Positions 15,663-24,961 are shown, counted from the first letter of the stretch. The stretch: 64,000 nt of DNA from Acetobacterium wieringae (GCF_026646375.1 NZ_JAIPPU010000013.1:62001-126000), one strand, 5' to 3'. Program-made: numbers and translations. The notes: generated from the letters alone by a model not told the origin.

Positions 15663-16376
15663 ATGTCAAATATGATTCTAACAACTGAAGCACTCACAAA
15701 AACATATCAGGGGCAAAACGCTGTGGATAGACTTTCGCTTTCTATCCCGGAAAATACTGTATACGGATTGCTGGGGCCTAACGGGGCGGGAAAATCCACT
15801 GCCTTGAAAATGATAACCGGTATTGCAAAGCCGTCAAAAGGGGAAATACGATACAAAGGGAGGCCGTGGCAACGAAAAGATTTGTCTGAAATCGGCGCAT
15901 TGATAGAAAGTGCCCCGCTGTATGGAAACCTCACAGCCTACGAAAATCTGCTGGTGAGAACCACAGCGTTTGGCTTACCGAAAACCCGAATTGACGAGGT
16001 GCTACATATCGTAGATTTAACAGGCACAGGAAAAAAGAAAGCCCGGCAGTTTTCGATGGGTATGAAACAGCGCTTGGGTATTGCCGTAGCTTTGCTGAAC
16101 CACCCCAAGCTGCTTATTTTGGACGAACCAACCAATGGACTTGACCCGATGGGTATTCAATCACTACGTGAATTGATACGCTCATTCCCTGCACAAGGCA
16201 TCACCGTTATTCTGTCAAGTCATATTCTCTCTGAGGTTGAGAACACAGTGGATAAAATCGGCATCATTGCCAATGGGCGGTTAGGCTATCAGGGAGAACT
16301 TCCCAATGATACCGCTTCACTAGAAGCCCTGTTTATGGATGTTGTTCGCATGAGCAGTAACAGGGAGGCTTGCTAG
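15663..16376 (+). CDS. Lantibiotic-immunity-type ABC transporter, ATPase subunit
   Basis: A 237-residue ABC ATPase. Walker A is GPNGAGKST, the Q-loop region is ALIESAPLYGNLTAYENL, the signature is FSMGMKQRLGIA, and Walker B is LLILDEPTNGLDP, followed by the switch histidine in LSSHILSEV. It belongs to the group that powers lantibiotic self-protection or peptide-resistance exporters (NisF/SpaF/CprA type). Two different small permeases follow at once and then a two-component system, the standard F-E-G-R-K arrangement. It probably expels cationic antimicrobial peptides from the membrane. No lantibiotic precursor or modification gene is nearby, so this is resistance rather than producer self-immunity. 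Confidence 0.9.
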   Translation: MSNMILTTEALTKTYQGQNAVDRLSLSIPENTVYGLLGPNGAGKSTALKMITGIAKPSKGEIRYKGRPWQRKDLSEIGALIESAPLYGNLTAYENLLVRTTAFGLPKTRIDEVLHIVDLTGTGKKKARQFSMGMKQRLGIAVALLNHPKLLILDEPTNGLDPMGIQSLRELIRSFPAQGITVILSSHILSEVENTVDKIGIIANGRLGYQGELPNDTASLEALFMDVVRMSSNREAC

Positions 16377-16377
16377 A

Positions 16378-17103
16378 ATGGTAAATATTATAAAATCCGA
16401 GCTTATAAAGGGACGCCGCAGTTTTGGCAGAAAAAGCTTAGTGCTTTTCCCATCGCTAGTTGCGCTAATGGCTATTGTATTGATGGGCGGGGCATTGACT
16501 CAGGTAGGTGCGTATAACTGGTGGTATATGATGTTCCTTCCGGTCACGGTGGCATTGATTTGCATTAATCTAATCGAGCCAGACAAAAGAATGCAGTTTT
16601 TCAATGTGGCTACCTTGCCTGCACCGAAGGGCCGTGTGTGGCTTGCAAAGGTTTGGACGGGTTGTTTTTATATTTTCATTGGTAATCTCATTGTTTTTGG
16701 TCTGACCACCATTTCCGGTCTTTTCTTTGGTTCTCAGTATCCTATTTGGCGGGGACTGGCTGCCGCATTTGTCTTAACAATTGCATGGGTATGGCAAATA
16801 CCTTTGGGAATGTTCTTATCCGCCAAGCTAAATTCGGTGGTGACATTTTTAGGGATTCTTGGCGTAAATATAATTTGTTCGATTCAAGATATTGCTGGCG
16901 GCCGTTTTTGGTTTATTCCATTTGCAATACCTGCCCGCTTAATGGCACCCATACTGGGGATTAATCCCAATGGTGTGTTGATGGCTCCTGACAGCCCGCT
17001 CCATGATAGTAGTGTGTTGTTCCCCGGCATACTCATTACTTCCGTTCTGCTTGCAGTATCACTTCTGTTAACAAAGATCTGGTTTAATGGAAGGAGTGAA
17101 TAG
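16378..17103 (+). CDS. Lantibiotic-immunity ABC transporter permease (MutE/EpiE type)
   Basis: A 241-residue membrane protein with six hydrophobic segments. It starts one base after the ATPase stop codon, behind GGGAGG. The opening INIIKSELIKGRRSFGRKS-like segment, the YNWWYMMFLPVTVALICINL helix and the charged PDKRMQFFNVATLP loop fit the EpiE/MutE permease family. With the ATPase and the next permease it would form a heteromeric exporter that removes lantibiotic-like peptides from the cytoplasmic membrane. Confidence 0.85.
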   Translation: MVNIIKSELIKGRRSFGRKSLVLFPSLVALMAIVLMGGALTQVGAYNWWYMMFLPVTVALICINLIEPDKRMQFFNVATLPAPKGRVWLAKVWTGCFYIFIGNLIVFGLTTISGLFFGSQYPIWRGLAAAFVLTIAWVWQIPLGMFLSAKLNSVVTFLGILGVNIICSIQDIAGGRFWFIPFAIPARLMAPILGINPNGVLMAPDSPLHDSSVLFPGILITSVLLAVSLLLTKIWFNGRSE

Positions 17104-17104
17104 A

Positions 17105-17857
17105 ATGAAAAAGTTTAGCATGCAACTATCTTCTGATGCCATCAGGCTATCCAAAACCCCTTTTTTTATCGTTCACCTTGCTATTCCTGTATTAGGAATT
17201 CTAGTTTTTACGGTATACCAGAGCATGACCATTTATCCCCCGGAAAAATTTACAGTAAACTATTATCAGGTGTTAACACTCATCTATCCGCTTTTAGCGG
17301 CATGGATTTGTTCAATCATCACCGAACAGGATGTGGAAGCCGGAGGAGGGTTCCTTCTTTTGAGTGCCCCATCACGGATGAAGAACCTACTGTCTGAACT
17401 GATCTTTTTGATTCTTGGGGGTCTTGCAGCATGTCTGATAGTTACCCTGGGCTACAGTGTTGTGGCGGTAATCAGGATACCGGATTTTTCATTTCCTCTT
17501 TCTCTCACGCTTTGCATGGCCTTGCTTATTTGGGGCTGTGCTGTTTTTGAATACCTGTTTCACGCCTGGCTGGGCTTTCAGTTTGGTCGGAATGTGAGCT
17601 TTGCAGTGGCTGCTGCGGAAATTCTTTTTTCTGCGCTTATGCTTACAGGGCTTGGTGAAACCATTTGGTTTTATGTTCCCAGTGCCTGGGGCGTCCGGCT
17701 TGTCAGTCTGTTGTCCAGATATTGGATGCAGGGCGATATGAGCACAGTGCCCGCTATGCAGTTAGGCATAGTCGTAGCTGCAATAGTGACTTTGCTGATG
17801 CTGGCAGTTCTGTTTGTATGGTTTCACCGTTGGGAAGGGAGAAAAAACGATGAATAA
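17105..17857 (+). CDS. Lantibiotic-immunity ABC transporter permease (MutG/SpaG type)
   Basis: A 250-residue membrane protein with six hydrophobic segments, the second permease of the exporter. ATG 17105 is used because AAGGAG at 17091-17096 is 8 bases away; the frame can be extended to 17087 inside the preceding gene. The TEQDVEAGGGFLLLSAPSR loop after the second helix is characteristic of this MutG-type family. It ends one base before an unrelated frame that leads into the response-regulator gene, after a 60-base interval with its own promoter. Confidence 0.85.
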   Translation: MKKFSMQLSSDAIRLSKTPFFIVHLAIPVLGILVFTVYQSMTIYPPEKFTVNYYQVLTLIYPLLAAWICSIITEQDVEAGGGFLLLSAPSRMKNLLSELIFLILGGLAACLIVTLGYSVVAVIRIPDFSFPLSLTLCMALLIWGCAVFEYLFHAWLGFQFGRNVSFAVAAAEILFSALMLTGLGETIWFYVPSAWGVRLVSLLSRYWMQGDMSTVPAMQLGIVVAAIVTLLMLAVLFVWFHRWEGRKNDE

Positions 17858-17865
17858 ATGGTCGG

Positions 17866-17895
17866 TTGTCTTCTTATCCCGGATCATTGTATAAT
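17866..17895 (+). promoter_or_regulatory. Candidate promoter for the two-component genes
   Basis: TTGTCT (17866-17871), 18-base spacer, TATAAT (17890-17895), then a run of G residues that forms the ribosome-binding site. It would let regulator and kinase be made without the exporter. Confidence 0.55.
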
Positions 17896-17917
17896 TAAGA
17901 ATACAGGGGGGGACACG

Positions 17918-18595
17918 ATGGCACATATTTTAGCTGTTGATGATGAACCAGAAATTCTGGCTTTTATAAAAACGGCACTGGAGCGGGAGGGTCATTTGGT
18001 GCAAACAGTGACGGCAACCTGCGAAGTATCGCCGGAAATGGCTCGTCTTGCCGACTTGATTTTACTGGATGTCATGATGCCTGGTGAAGATGGATTTTCC
18101 TATTGTAAGCGTATCCGAGACACAATCGATATACCGATCCTTTTTGTTACAGCGCGAACGGCTGAAGATGATTTGGTGCATGGCCTTGGGCTTGGGGCGG
18201 ATGACTATATTCAAAAGCCGTTTTCAGTTGCGGAACTACGGGCACGGGTGGCCGCACATTTACGCAGGGAATCCCGCGGTCATCTACACACGTTGCGCCT
18301 GGGGGATTTGGTATTGGATGTGTCCGGAAAGCGGGTGCTATATCAAAATATCGCCATTGCGTTTACCAAAAGTGAGTATGCCATCTGCGCCACCTTAATG
18401 GAACATGCTGGGCAGGTGTTTTCCAAAGGCCAAATATATGAAGTGGTTTTTGGATATGATGGAGAATCAGACGAAAGTGTCATTGTGGAGCATATTAAAA
18501 ATATCCGTGCAAAGCTAAAACCCTATGGAGCTGAGCCGATAGAAACCGTATGGGGGATTGGATACCGTTGGAAAAGAGAAAAGCAATCGGTTTAA
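17918..18595 (+). CDS. OmpR-family response regulator (CprR/NisR-like)
   Basis: A 225-residue regulator. The receiver domain has the acidic pair VDDEPE, phospho-acceptor aspartate in LILLDVMMPGEDGF, the TARTAEDD switch region and the conserved lysine in IQKPFSVAELRARV. The C-terminal winged helix (about residues 130-222) ends in SVIVEHIKNIRAKL and VWGIGYRW. ATG 17918 directly follows AGGGGGGGA; the frame extended to 17858 would run over the promoter and an unlikely N-terminus. It precedes and overlaps the kinase gene and probably drives the exporter operon through the repeats at 15604-15622. Confidence 0.9.
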   Translation: MAHILAVDDEPEILAFIKTALEREGHLVQTVTATCEVSPEMARLADLILLDVMMPGEDGFSYCKRIRDTIDIPILFVTARTAEDDLVHGLGLGADDYIQKPFSVAELRARVAAHLRRESRGHLHTLRLGDLVLDVSGKRVLYQNIAIAFTKSEYAICATLMEHAGQVFSKGQIYEVVFGYDGESDESVIVEHIKNIRAKLKPYGAEPIETVWGIGYRWKREKQSV

Positions 18596-19938
18596 AAGGC
18601 TATTTCACTCGCACGCTTCTGCTGTTTTTTGTTGGAATCGTTGTTATCTTTGCATTGGCATTCATCATACTTTTTCTTTGTATGGAAGCTGGCGTTATTG
18701 CGCCAGCCAATGCAGGTGAGAGGGAAGCCAGGGTGGAAATAGACCGGCAAAGCGAGAGTGGGAAGTTCACAAATGATTTAGAACCCACTTTGTACGATTA
18801 CATCTATTTTGACAAAGAGGGAAATGTAAGGGCAGCTTCCCTGGAGGGAAGTACCCTTTCACAGGAGGTTTCAAGATATACAGCTGAGAACGTAACCTAT
18901 GGCACAGGCGTGTATGTATTCTATGAGGATGGAAGCCGTTGCCTGTTCACTTGGCGCTATGTGGCTAGCTTTACCAATCCAACATTGCAAAACGTTTTGC
19001 CCAATGCGGAACTGATCATGTTGTTTTTGGCAGTTATGGCATCGGTCTTATTTTTTCTGCTATTTGTCCGTAGCATGGGTCGAAAGCTGGGTAATAAGTT
19101 GGCATTGGTAGAAAATGCCAGCAAACAAATCGCACAGCAAGACCTGGATACACCAATCACCACATCTGTGGGCATAAATGAATTTAACCACGCGCTGCAA
19201 TCAATGGATGATATGCGGAGCATTCTGAAAGATACGCTTATCAAACAATGGGAATCGGAACAACAACGCAAACAAGAAATTGCCGCCCTTGCCCATGACA
19301 TAAAGACACCGCTGACAGTAATCAATGGTAACGCCGAATTACTTTTGGAAGATACTTTGGAAGAGAAACAGGCAGCGCTGGTTAACTCTATATTTAGCGC
19401 AGGAATGCGGGTACAGCAGTATGTGGGTGCTTTGCAGCAGGTCTCGATTATTGATATGGATAATGAAGTAATGGAGAGGATTGATATTATCCCAATGTTG
19501 GGCGAGCTTAACGCGATTCTATCTCCACTGGCCAAAGATAAGTCAATATCGCTCGAGTATGTGTATAGCGAGAATTTACGCCCAATAATGGTTTACCCTT
19601 CCATGCTGGCCCGTGCGCTGATCAACATTGTCGAAAATGCGATACGCTTCACTAAAACCGGAGGACATATTACTATTTCTGCATGCCAAAATGAACAGGA
19701 AACATTATTTAGCGTTCAGGATCAAGGGTCAGGTTTTTCAAAAACAGCGATGCACCATGCAAAGGAAATGTTCTGGCAACAGGATACAAGCCGGACAGGG
19801 AGTCGAAATTATGGGATTGGTCTTTCTATTGCCGAAAAAGTGGCACAAAAACATTCAGGACAGTTGTTCCTAGAGAACACCCCACAAGGTGCCTGTGTAA
19901 AATTTGTTATCTCTTCTGGCGGTGTTGACAATAGTTAA
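18550..19938 (+). CDS. Sensor histidine kinase (CprK/NisK-like)
   Basis: A kinase of up to 462 residues. One membrane helix (LLLFFVGIVVIFALAFIILF) near the N-terminus and another near residue 160 (LIMLFLAVMASVLFFLLF) bracket an extracellular domain of about 115 residues. Then follow a HAMP-like linker, the phosphorylated histidine in ALAHDIKTPLTVI, the N-box INIVENAIRF, and G-boxes VQDQGSGFS and NYGIGLSIAEK. The medium-sized extracellular sensor fits lantibiotic-sensing kinases. The frame overlaps the regulator by 46 bases; TTG 18568 is an alternative start. Likely role: detect an antimicrobial peptide and switch on the adjacent exporter. Confidence 0.88.
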   Translation: MGDWIPLEKRKAIGLKGYFTRTLLLFFVGIVVIFALAFIILFLCMEAGVIAPANAGEREARVEIDRQSESGKFTNDLEPTLYDYIYFDKEGNVRAASLEGSTLSQEVSRYTAENVTYGTGVYVFYEDGSRCLFTWRYVASFTNPTLQNVLPNAELIMLFLAVMASVLFFLLFVRSMGRKLGNKLALVENASKQIAQQDLDTPITTSVGINEFNHALQSMDDMRSILKDTLIKQWESEQQRKQEIAALAHDIKTPLTVINGNAELLLEDTLEEKQAALVNSIFSAGMRVQQYVGALQQVSIIDMDNEVMERIDIIPMLGELNAILSPLAKDKSISLEYVYSENLRPIMVYPSMLARALINIVENAIRFTKTGGHITISACQNEQETLFSVQDQGSGFSKTAMHHAKEMFWQQDTSRTGSRNYGIGLSIAEKVAQKHSGQLFLENTPQGACVKFVISSGGVDNS

Positions 19939-20234
19939 TCCAAAACATTGGCCAATATGGCAATACACCAAACTTGAATCGCCGCACGCATAACTGTGTC
20001 AGCGCTATGGCATAATGAGAGCAGTTTGAATATCCAACAGGGCCTCCAATCAGAGTGAACACTCATTTTTGTCCGGCTCTCCATTGCAGCGGTAATCCGG
20101 CATTTGGATTCTCTGGGAATACGGTTGAGGCAGCCATTGCGCTCAAGTTTAAATGAATTGGATTGGCACCGGCTAGTTTGGTCAGGAAAAAAGTAATGAA
20201 AAAAACAGTTGGTTTACCACAGGAAAATAAAGCA
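19939..20234. other. Gene-free interval
   Basis: No frame in this stretch has a start with a ribosome-binding site or a recognisable product. Some frames are open for short distances on the minus strand, which could be decayed coding sequence, but I cannot assign a family. Confidence 0.4.
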
Positions 20235-20276
20235 ACAGCGCCACGGAGTGATCATTCAATCAGTGGCGCTGTTTGT
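20235..20276. terminator. Bidirectional-looking terminator between kinase and surface-protein genes
   Basis: ACAGCGCCAC (20235-20244) pairs with GTGGCGCTGT (20263-20272). A T-rich tract follows on the plus strand, and a fairly T-rich tract follows on the minus strand, so it may serve both converging transcripts. Confidence 0.7.
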
Positions 20277-20315
20277 TTAGGGATTTGTCAGAATTTAATT
20301 AAGCGGCGCAATGGT

Positions 20316-23300
20316 TTAGTAAGCATAACGCATCAGGTTACTGCCGTCATAGACCAGCAGGGAGTTATTAAAGCCACTGGGCAGGGACAGGAATGAGCTA
20401 GAGCCGATTGTCTCATTAGTGGCGTCATTAAAACCTCGTTTAATCACATTCTTGTCTGCATCCTGATAAATCAGGTAGTCATTAGTGGCGGTGCCATAAT
20501 AAGTCGGATTGACGGGCTCGATGTTGATAATTGTGTATGCAGACTCACACCAGTTACCGCCGCTCCAGTAATATAGTAAGTAGCTTGTATTCCCGAAACC
20601 ATCAGAGGTGGGGGTGTTGGGAATGGCTAAGAGTTCGCTGGAATCGCTATCGAAGCCAATCAGCTGCTTGCCGTCCAAAGTAACCTGATTAACGTTTGTC
20701 CAGCTGCTTAAGTTGGTTGAACTGTAGATTTGACCGCCGCTGTCGTAGCCGTAATAGGTCGTGCTACCTGCTTGTTTGGCATAAAAGAGTTTAAAACCAG
20801 CAGCTGGCGGGGTCAGGGTGCCGGAGACAGCCCAGTTGTTGCTGTTGTAGGGGGTGGCGACAATCGTATTGTCAGCCAGAATCTGACCTTTTTGTGAATA
20901 AGTATAATCGCTCAGAACGTAATTGCCAGCATCGGCATCGGCGCCGGCCAGGGTGCCGCTTAGTTTGATAGTGTAATCGCTGCCCACGGCACCGGTTTTG
21001 TTGTTACTGCTATCGTAATAGTCAGCGCTGTAGGATCCGATATAGATATCTTCCAGTGCGTTGCCCGCAAGGCCATCAACACGGGCAACGCCATCCATAC
21101 CGCCATAAGTTGTCGAATCAGCGTTGGGAGTGTTTATAAACGAGACGCTGCTAGTGCCATCGGCTTTTTTCATGGTGATCAGATTGACATTGGCATAACC
21201 CAGGATTCGTGGTGTAATGGCTGCTGATGTTGAGGTATCGGGAGCCGGAGCCAGGTAGTTTTTGGCGGCATCGCCGCCTAGGCTATAGGTAATGGTGATG
21301 GCTTTGTTTTCACCAATGTTTTTATCGTCGTAGCTGGCAGTGGCTTTGACCGTTACCGCCTCGCTACCAATTATGCCGCTGATGGCATCAGCATCGAGGA
21401 CATAGTCCGATAATTTGGTTGTGTTATCTGCCAGATAAACATCGGTGGTGGCGTCATATTTTCGTGTTGCGGCAATGGCTGGCAGCTTGCTAGCGTCGAC
21501 TGCCAGCTGAATCGGCTTGATCTTACCGCTGCTAATCAGGGGATCAAGCCGGTAATTGCCGGCATCAGCGCCGGAAAGATAAAAGCTGGTGGTGATAGTA
21601 CGGTCACCGGCATCGGCGCTATCATAATGGTTTGAAGCTGTCGCGGTGACCTGATCGGTGCCGACGATCCCCGTCAGGCCAGTGCCGCCCGTGATGGCAG
21701 TGAGATCCGAGTGGGCACTGATGTTACCATCATAGTCTTTCTCGGTTTGCAGCCCCATCGCTTCAGCGGTAACCGATAATTTTCTCGTGGTAATGCTGCC
21801 GCCGTTGGAGGTAGCTGTCAGGGTGTTGCTGCCCCCCTCAAAAACATAATTACCGGCCGAAGCCCCCTCCAGGCTGATGGTATATTTAAGGTAAAGGTTA
21901 TCTCCAACTTGACTGCATTTAGTTTTACACTCATTGTCAGTATAATAGTCTGCTACTATTTTGGAAGTAAGTGTTTTGCCAGCTTCGGCCTGAAAAACAC
22001 CGTTATTATTGCTGCAGCTTAATGGTATATTAAGTTTTGCGGTGCTGGTGCCGTCATATTCCTTCGTTTTTTCTGTCACGGTTCCGGTATTTAGCGTCAG
22101 TGGGGTAATGGCAGCGGTTTTGCTGTGATCATCGGGCAGTGGCTGATAATTCCCGGCAGCATCCCCGGAAAGGGTGTAGCGGATGGTTATGTTTTTTTGG
22201 GTGCCAACATCCTTGCCGGTATCATACGTGGCGGTCGCTGTGACTGTCACCTTGCCGGTATCAGTCACAGCTATATTTCCGGGTGAGACCGAGGTATTAT
22301 AAATAATACCCGTATTATTGACCGCCGTAAAAACATCGGCGGTGCCGTCGTAGGCTTTGGCCACCGGAGTGGGAGTTGCTATTGTCAATGACCGTGCGGT
22401 AATGTTAGCCCCACTGATGGTTTCTGTCGCTGGGACCTGATAGCGATTGTTGGCAGAGGTGCTGTCAATTGAATAGCTAATCGTAATGGTTCGGTTGTCG
22501 CCGGCGTTCTGATTATCATAAGCAGCGGTGGCCGTGACGATAATAGTGGGGTCGGCTGCCACACCGGTTGCCACGCTGATCACGTTATTGCCAGCTTGAA
22601 TTTTGCCCTTGCCATTAAACACGTCAGTGGTGCCATCATAGGTTTTGGTTTTATTGATATTCAGGCTGGCGCCAGAGACTGTCAGGGTTCTTTTGGTAAT
22701 GGTTCCGGTACCCGGGTGGTCGGCCGGGGCGCTATAATTGTTGGCAGCGGTTCCCGACAGGGTGTAGCGACAGGTTACCGGTTTATTGGCTCCTACGTTG
22801 TTGTCTAAATAGGTGGCAGTTCGGGAGATTGTGAGATTATCGGCGGCCAGCTGGCCTATGTCTTCGGTAATCACGGTGTCAAGCATCGTTGTTCCGTCAT
22901 ACTCTTTTGAGATTGGTGTTGTCGGGAGGCTCAGGGTTTTTGCCACAATCTCGCCCTTGATTGTCGTGGTCACCGGTGGAGTGTACTTGCTGGCAGCAGC
23001 TCCGGATAGACTGTAGGTGATGGTGATATCCTTATTGCTGCCGACATTTTTATTATCATAGGTAGCCGTGGCGGTAACGGTTACGGTATCACCGATCGCA
23101 ATTCCCGTGATGGTCGCAGCATCGAGCAGCTGATTGGTTACATCGGTGGCGGTAGTGCCATCGTAGGTTTTAGATGGGCTCACAGCTGGTGTGGTCACAC
23201 TCAGATTGATTTTGCTCGGTGGGGTATAGCCGCCACCGCCGGGTTGGGGTGTGGGTTCTGGGATCACGGGCGGCACTACTACCTCGGGGTCAACCGTATA

Positions 23301-24653
23301 ATTATCGGGAGCCTTTTCAAAGCTGACATTGTCTGAGGAAATCTCGGCTTTGCTGATCCTACCGCTACCAGTGATATTTGTGGGTGCTGACAAGGCCAGG
23401 GTTGTTACGGCGGTGGTACTTCCAAGTTCAATGGCCGTATTTTGGCCGTCTTCGCCGACATCCAGGGTTTTAATGCTGGTCTGACCCTGGGTTTTAATCA
23501 CCGCATTGGGAGCATTGACTGTGACTGAATCGAACTCGCCTTCAAGAATCAGGGTTTCGCCAGCAGCGTTTTCGCTTAGGATAACTGGCACTCCGTCAAG
23601 GCCGGTGGCAACAATCCGGACACCGCCGTCAGGAGCCTGTTCGATCAGAATTTTTGAATAGTCGCCACCGTTAATGTGAATACTGTTCTGGCCGCCGCCA
23701 CGAACCCGCAGCTCACCGGAAACAGTGACATTGTTCAAGGTCACGTTACCGTTGCCTACGGCCTCATCAATGATCAGATTGCCATCAATTGTTAAGTTCT
23801 GAAGCGTCACATCACCGGTAGTGACAATTACATCCTGATTGATCGATTCGCTTCCGCTGCTTGGTCCATAGCTACCGGCTTTACTGTAAATGGTTGATTG
23901 GGTCAGATCTTCAAGCTGGTTCATCGCCTTTTGGATAGTTGCAATGGCGGTGGCGATTTCAGTGGAACTGCTTTGCTCATCAATATTGTTTTGAGAAACA
24001 ACGGATTGCAGATTATTCCAGGAAGTTTTGCTAAAGTCGGATTCGTTTAAACTTTCAATTTGTTTTATCAGGGCAGTGTAGGCACTTAAATCGGTGCCAG
24101 TCGTGGCATCCTTGACAATTTCCAGTTTTAATGCTTCAAGGCGAAGCGAGCTGCCAACGGTACCAAGCTGTTCACCATCGAGGAACCATTCTTCCGAAAC
24201 GGATGGCAAGTCGCCAATATTCTGGACATGACCGCGGTAACGGACATGATAACCGGATACCTGTTTGCCGGTGGTGTCAAGCAGAACAATTTTGATCGCT
24301 TCAATGCGCAGTCCCTTGCCGCGGGTGCCGGCATAGTCGCCGTTTTTGGCCCAAGTGCTGGGATCATTTTCATCATAGAGCCAGCCGATGTTTTGAACAT
24401 GGACGTTGTAACGTAGTTCAATCTCCGAGGCCACGTTCGCATCGGGTTTTAATTCGAAGCCTTCGATACGTTTACTCTGGCCAACGGTGCCAATTATCTC
24501 CGGGCTTTCGATCCAGGTGTGGTCGGCAGGATAATCACCTAAGTTTTCAATGTGGCCGCGGGATAAAACCGGGACGATTTCAGTCTCGGCAAAGACCGTT
24601 TGAATTGGGATGAAGAGGGCAAATAAGAGCAGGATAAGTAGTGTTTTTTTCAT
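20316..24653 (-). CDS. Large secreted surface protein with ChW repeats and YDG repeats
   Basis: A 1445-residue protein with a signal peptide (MKKTLLILLLFALFIPIQTVFA). Residues about 28-185 carry three ChW repeats, each with H(V/I)(Q/E)N(I/L)G and GT.G.(S/G)(K/L)R(I/L)E motifs, known from clostridial secreted proteins. A short helical linker follows, then about 190 residues of beta-helix-like repeats (TLQNLTIDGNLIID, VTLNNVTVSGELRV). A proline/glycine hinge (PEPTPQPGGGGYTPP) leads into a stalk of about eight YDG repeats of roughly 80-95 residues, recognised by KTYDGTT, KEYDGTT, KAYDGTA, KEYDGTS, KDYDGN and KYDATT. The last 250 residues are an unassigned head rich in Tyr, Ser and Gly. There is no LPXTG sorting motif; attachment is probably through the ChW region. 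Likely adhesion or cell-surface structure. AAGGAG precedes the start on the minus strand. Confidence 0.88.
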   Translation of the reverse strand: MKKTLLILLLFALFIPIQTVFAETEIVPVLSRGHIENLGDYPADHTWIESPEIIGTVGQSKRIEGFELKPDANVASEIELRYNVHVQNIGWLYDENDPSTWAKNGDYAGTRGKGLRIEAIKIVLLDTTGKQVSGYHVRYRGHVQNIGDLPSVSEEWFLDGEQLGTVGSSLRLEALKLEIVKDATTGTDLSAYTALIKQIESLNESDFSKTSWNNLQSVVSQNNIDEQSSSTEIATAIATIQKAMNQLEDLTQSTIYSKAGSYGPSSGSESINQDVIVTTGDVTLQNLTIDGNLIIDEAVGNGNVTLNNVTVSGELRVRGGGQNSIHINGGDYSKILIEQAPDGGVRIVATGLDGVPVILSENAAGETLILEGEFDSVTVNAPNAVIKTQGQTSIKTLDVGEDGQNTAIELGSTTAVTTLALSAPTNITGSGRISKAEISSDNVSFEKAPDNYTVDPEVVVPPVIPEPTPQPGGGGYTPPSKINLSVTTPAVSPSKTYDGTTATDVTNQLLDAATITGIAIGDTVTVTATATYDNKNVGSNKDITITYSLSGAAASKYTPPVTTTIKGEIVAKTLSLPTTPISKEYDGTTMLDTVITEDIGQLAADNLTISRTATYLDNNVGANKPVTCRYTLSGTAANNYSAPADHPGTGTITKRTLTVSGASLNINKTKTYDGTTDVFNGKGKIQAGNNVISVATGVAADPTIIVTATAAYDNQNAGDNRTITISYSIDSTSANNRYQVPATETISGANITARSLTIATPTPVAKAYDGTADVFTAVNNTGIIYNTSVSPGNIAVTDTGKVTVTATATYDTGKDVGTQKNITIRYTLSGDAAGNYQPLPDDHSKTAAITPLTLNTGTVTEKTKEYDGTSTAKLNIPLSCSNNNGVFQAEAGKTLTSKIVADYYTDNECKTKCSQVGDNLYLKYTISLEGASAGNYVFEGGSNTLTATSNGGSITTRKLSVTAEAMGLQTEKDYDGNISAHSDLTAITGGTGLTGIVGTDQVTATASNHYDSADAGDRTITTSFYLSGADAGNYRLDPLISSGKIKPIQLAVDASKLPAIAATRKYDATTDVYLADNTTKLSDYVLDADAISGIIGSEAVTVKATASYDDKNIGENKAITITYSLGGDAAKNYLAPAPDTSTSAAITPRILGYANVNLITMKKADGTSSVSFINTPNADSTTYGGMDGVARVDGLAGNALEDIYIGSYSADYYDSSNNKTGAVGSDYTIKLSGTLAGADADAGNYVLSDYTYSQKGQILADNTIVATPYNSNNWAVSGTLTPPAAGFKLFYAKQAGSTTYYGYDSGGQIYSSTNLSSWTNVNQVTLDGKQLIGFDSDSSELLAIPNTPTSDGFGNTSYLLYYWSGGNWCESAYTIINIEPVNPTYYGTATNDYLIYQDADKNVIKRGFNDATNETIGSSSFLSLPSGFNNSLLVYDGSNLMRYAY

Positions 24654-24753
24654 GAATGTTCTCCTTACAGGGTTATGCTAAATTGAGTGACGATCGCATC
24701 GAATCATCACTTGAATTCTACATTTAAAGCTAGTTTATTCTAACAGATATTAA

Positions 24754-24910
24754 AGTGTATACTCACAACAATTCACGAAGAAAACAGCCGTTTCGCGAAA
24801 GTGGGCGGCTATTTGGGTAAAGGACAGTTACAATAAAAATAGCCACCGTTTGAAATAATATGGTTTCAGTAGTTGACAATTACCGGGGCAGCAGTGTATA
24901 CTCACAACAA
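24754..24910 (+). repeat. 18-bp direct repeat flanking the gcv promoter region
   Basis: AGTGTATACTCACAACAA occurs exactly at 24754-24771 and 24893-24910. The second copy contains the -10 box of the glycine operon. Between them is a weak stem (CAGCCG...CGGCT near 24784-24812). The first copy may be a relic of a duplicated promoter or leader. Confidence 0.75.
24873..24902 (+). promoter_or_regulatory. Promoter of the glycine/serine operon
   Basis: TTGACA (24873-24878), 18-base spacer, TATACT (24897-24902). Transcription would begin near 24909, giving a leader of about 290 bases that contains the riboswitch. Confidence 0.8.
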
Positions 24911-24961
24911 CTTGATAAATAGATCAGGCTGAAGAATACAATTAAACGATGGTATGATGAA

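Noticed and set aside
19939-20234. Decayed insertion sequence or transposase remnant
   Set aside because: A minus-strand frame is open for about 70 codons, but no transposase motif, terminal inverted repeat or target duplication could be seen.
22596-23016. Plus-strand open frames inside the surface-protein gene
   Set aside because: They are antisense shadows of the repetitive YDG coding sequence, Val/Ala/Gly-rich, with no start signals.
22000-24000. CRISPR-like array suspected from repeated short motifs
   Set aside because: The periodic GTYDGTT-type motif is an amino-acid repeat in a coding frame; the DNA repeats are not identical and have no constant spacer length.
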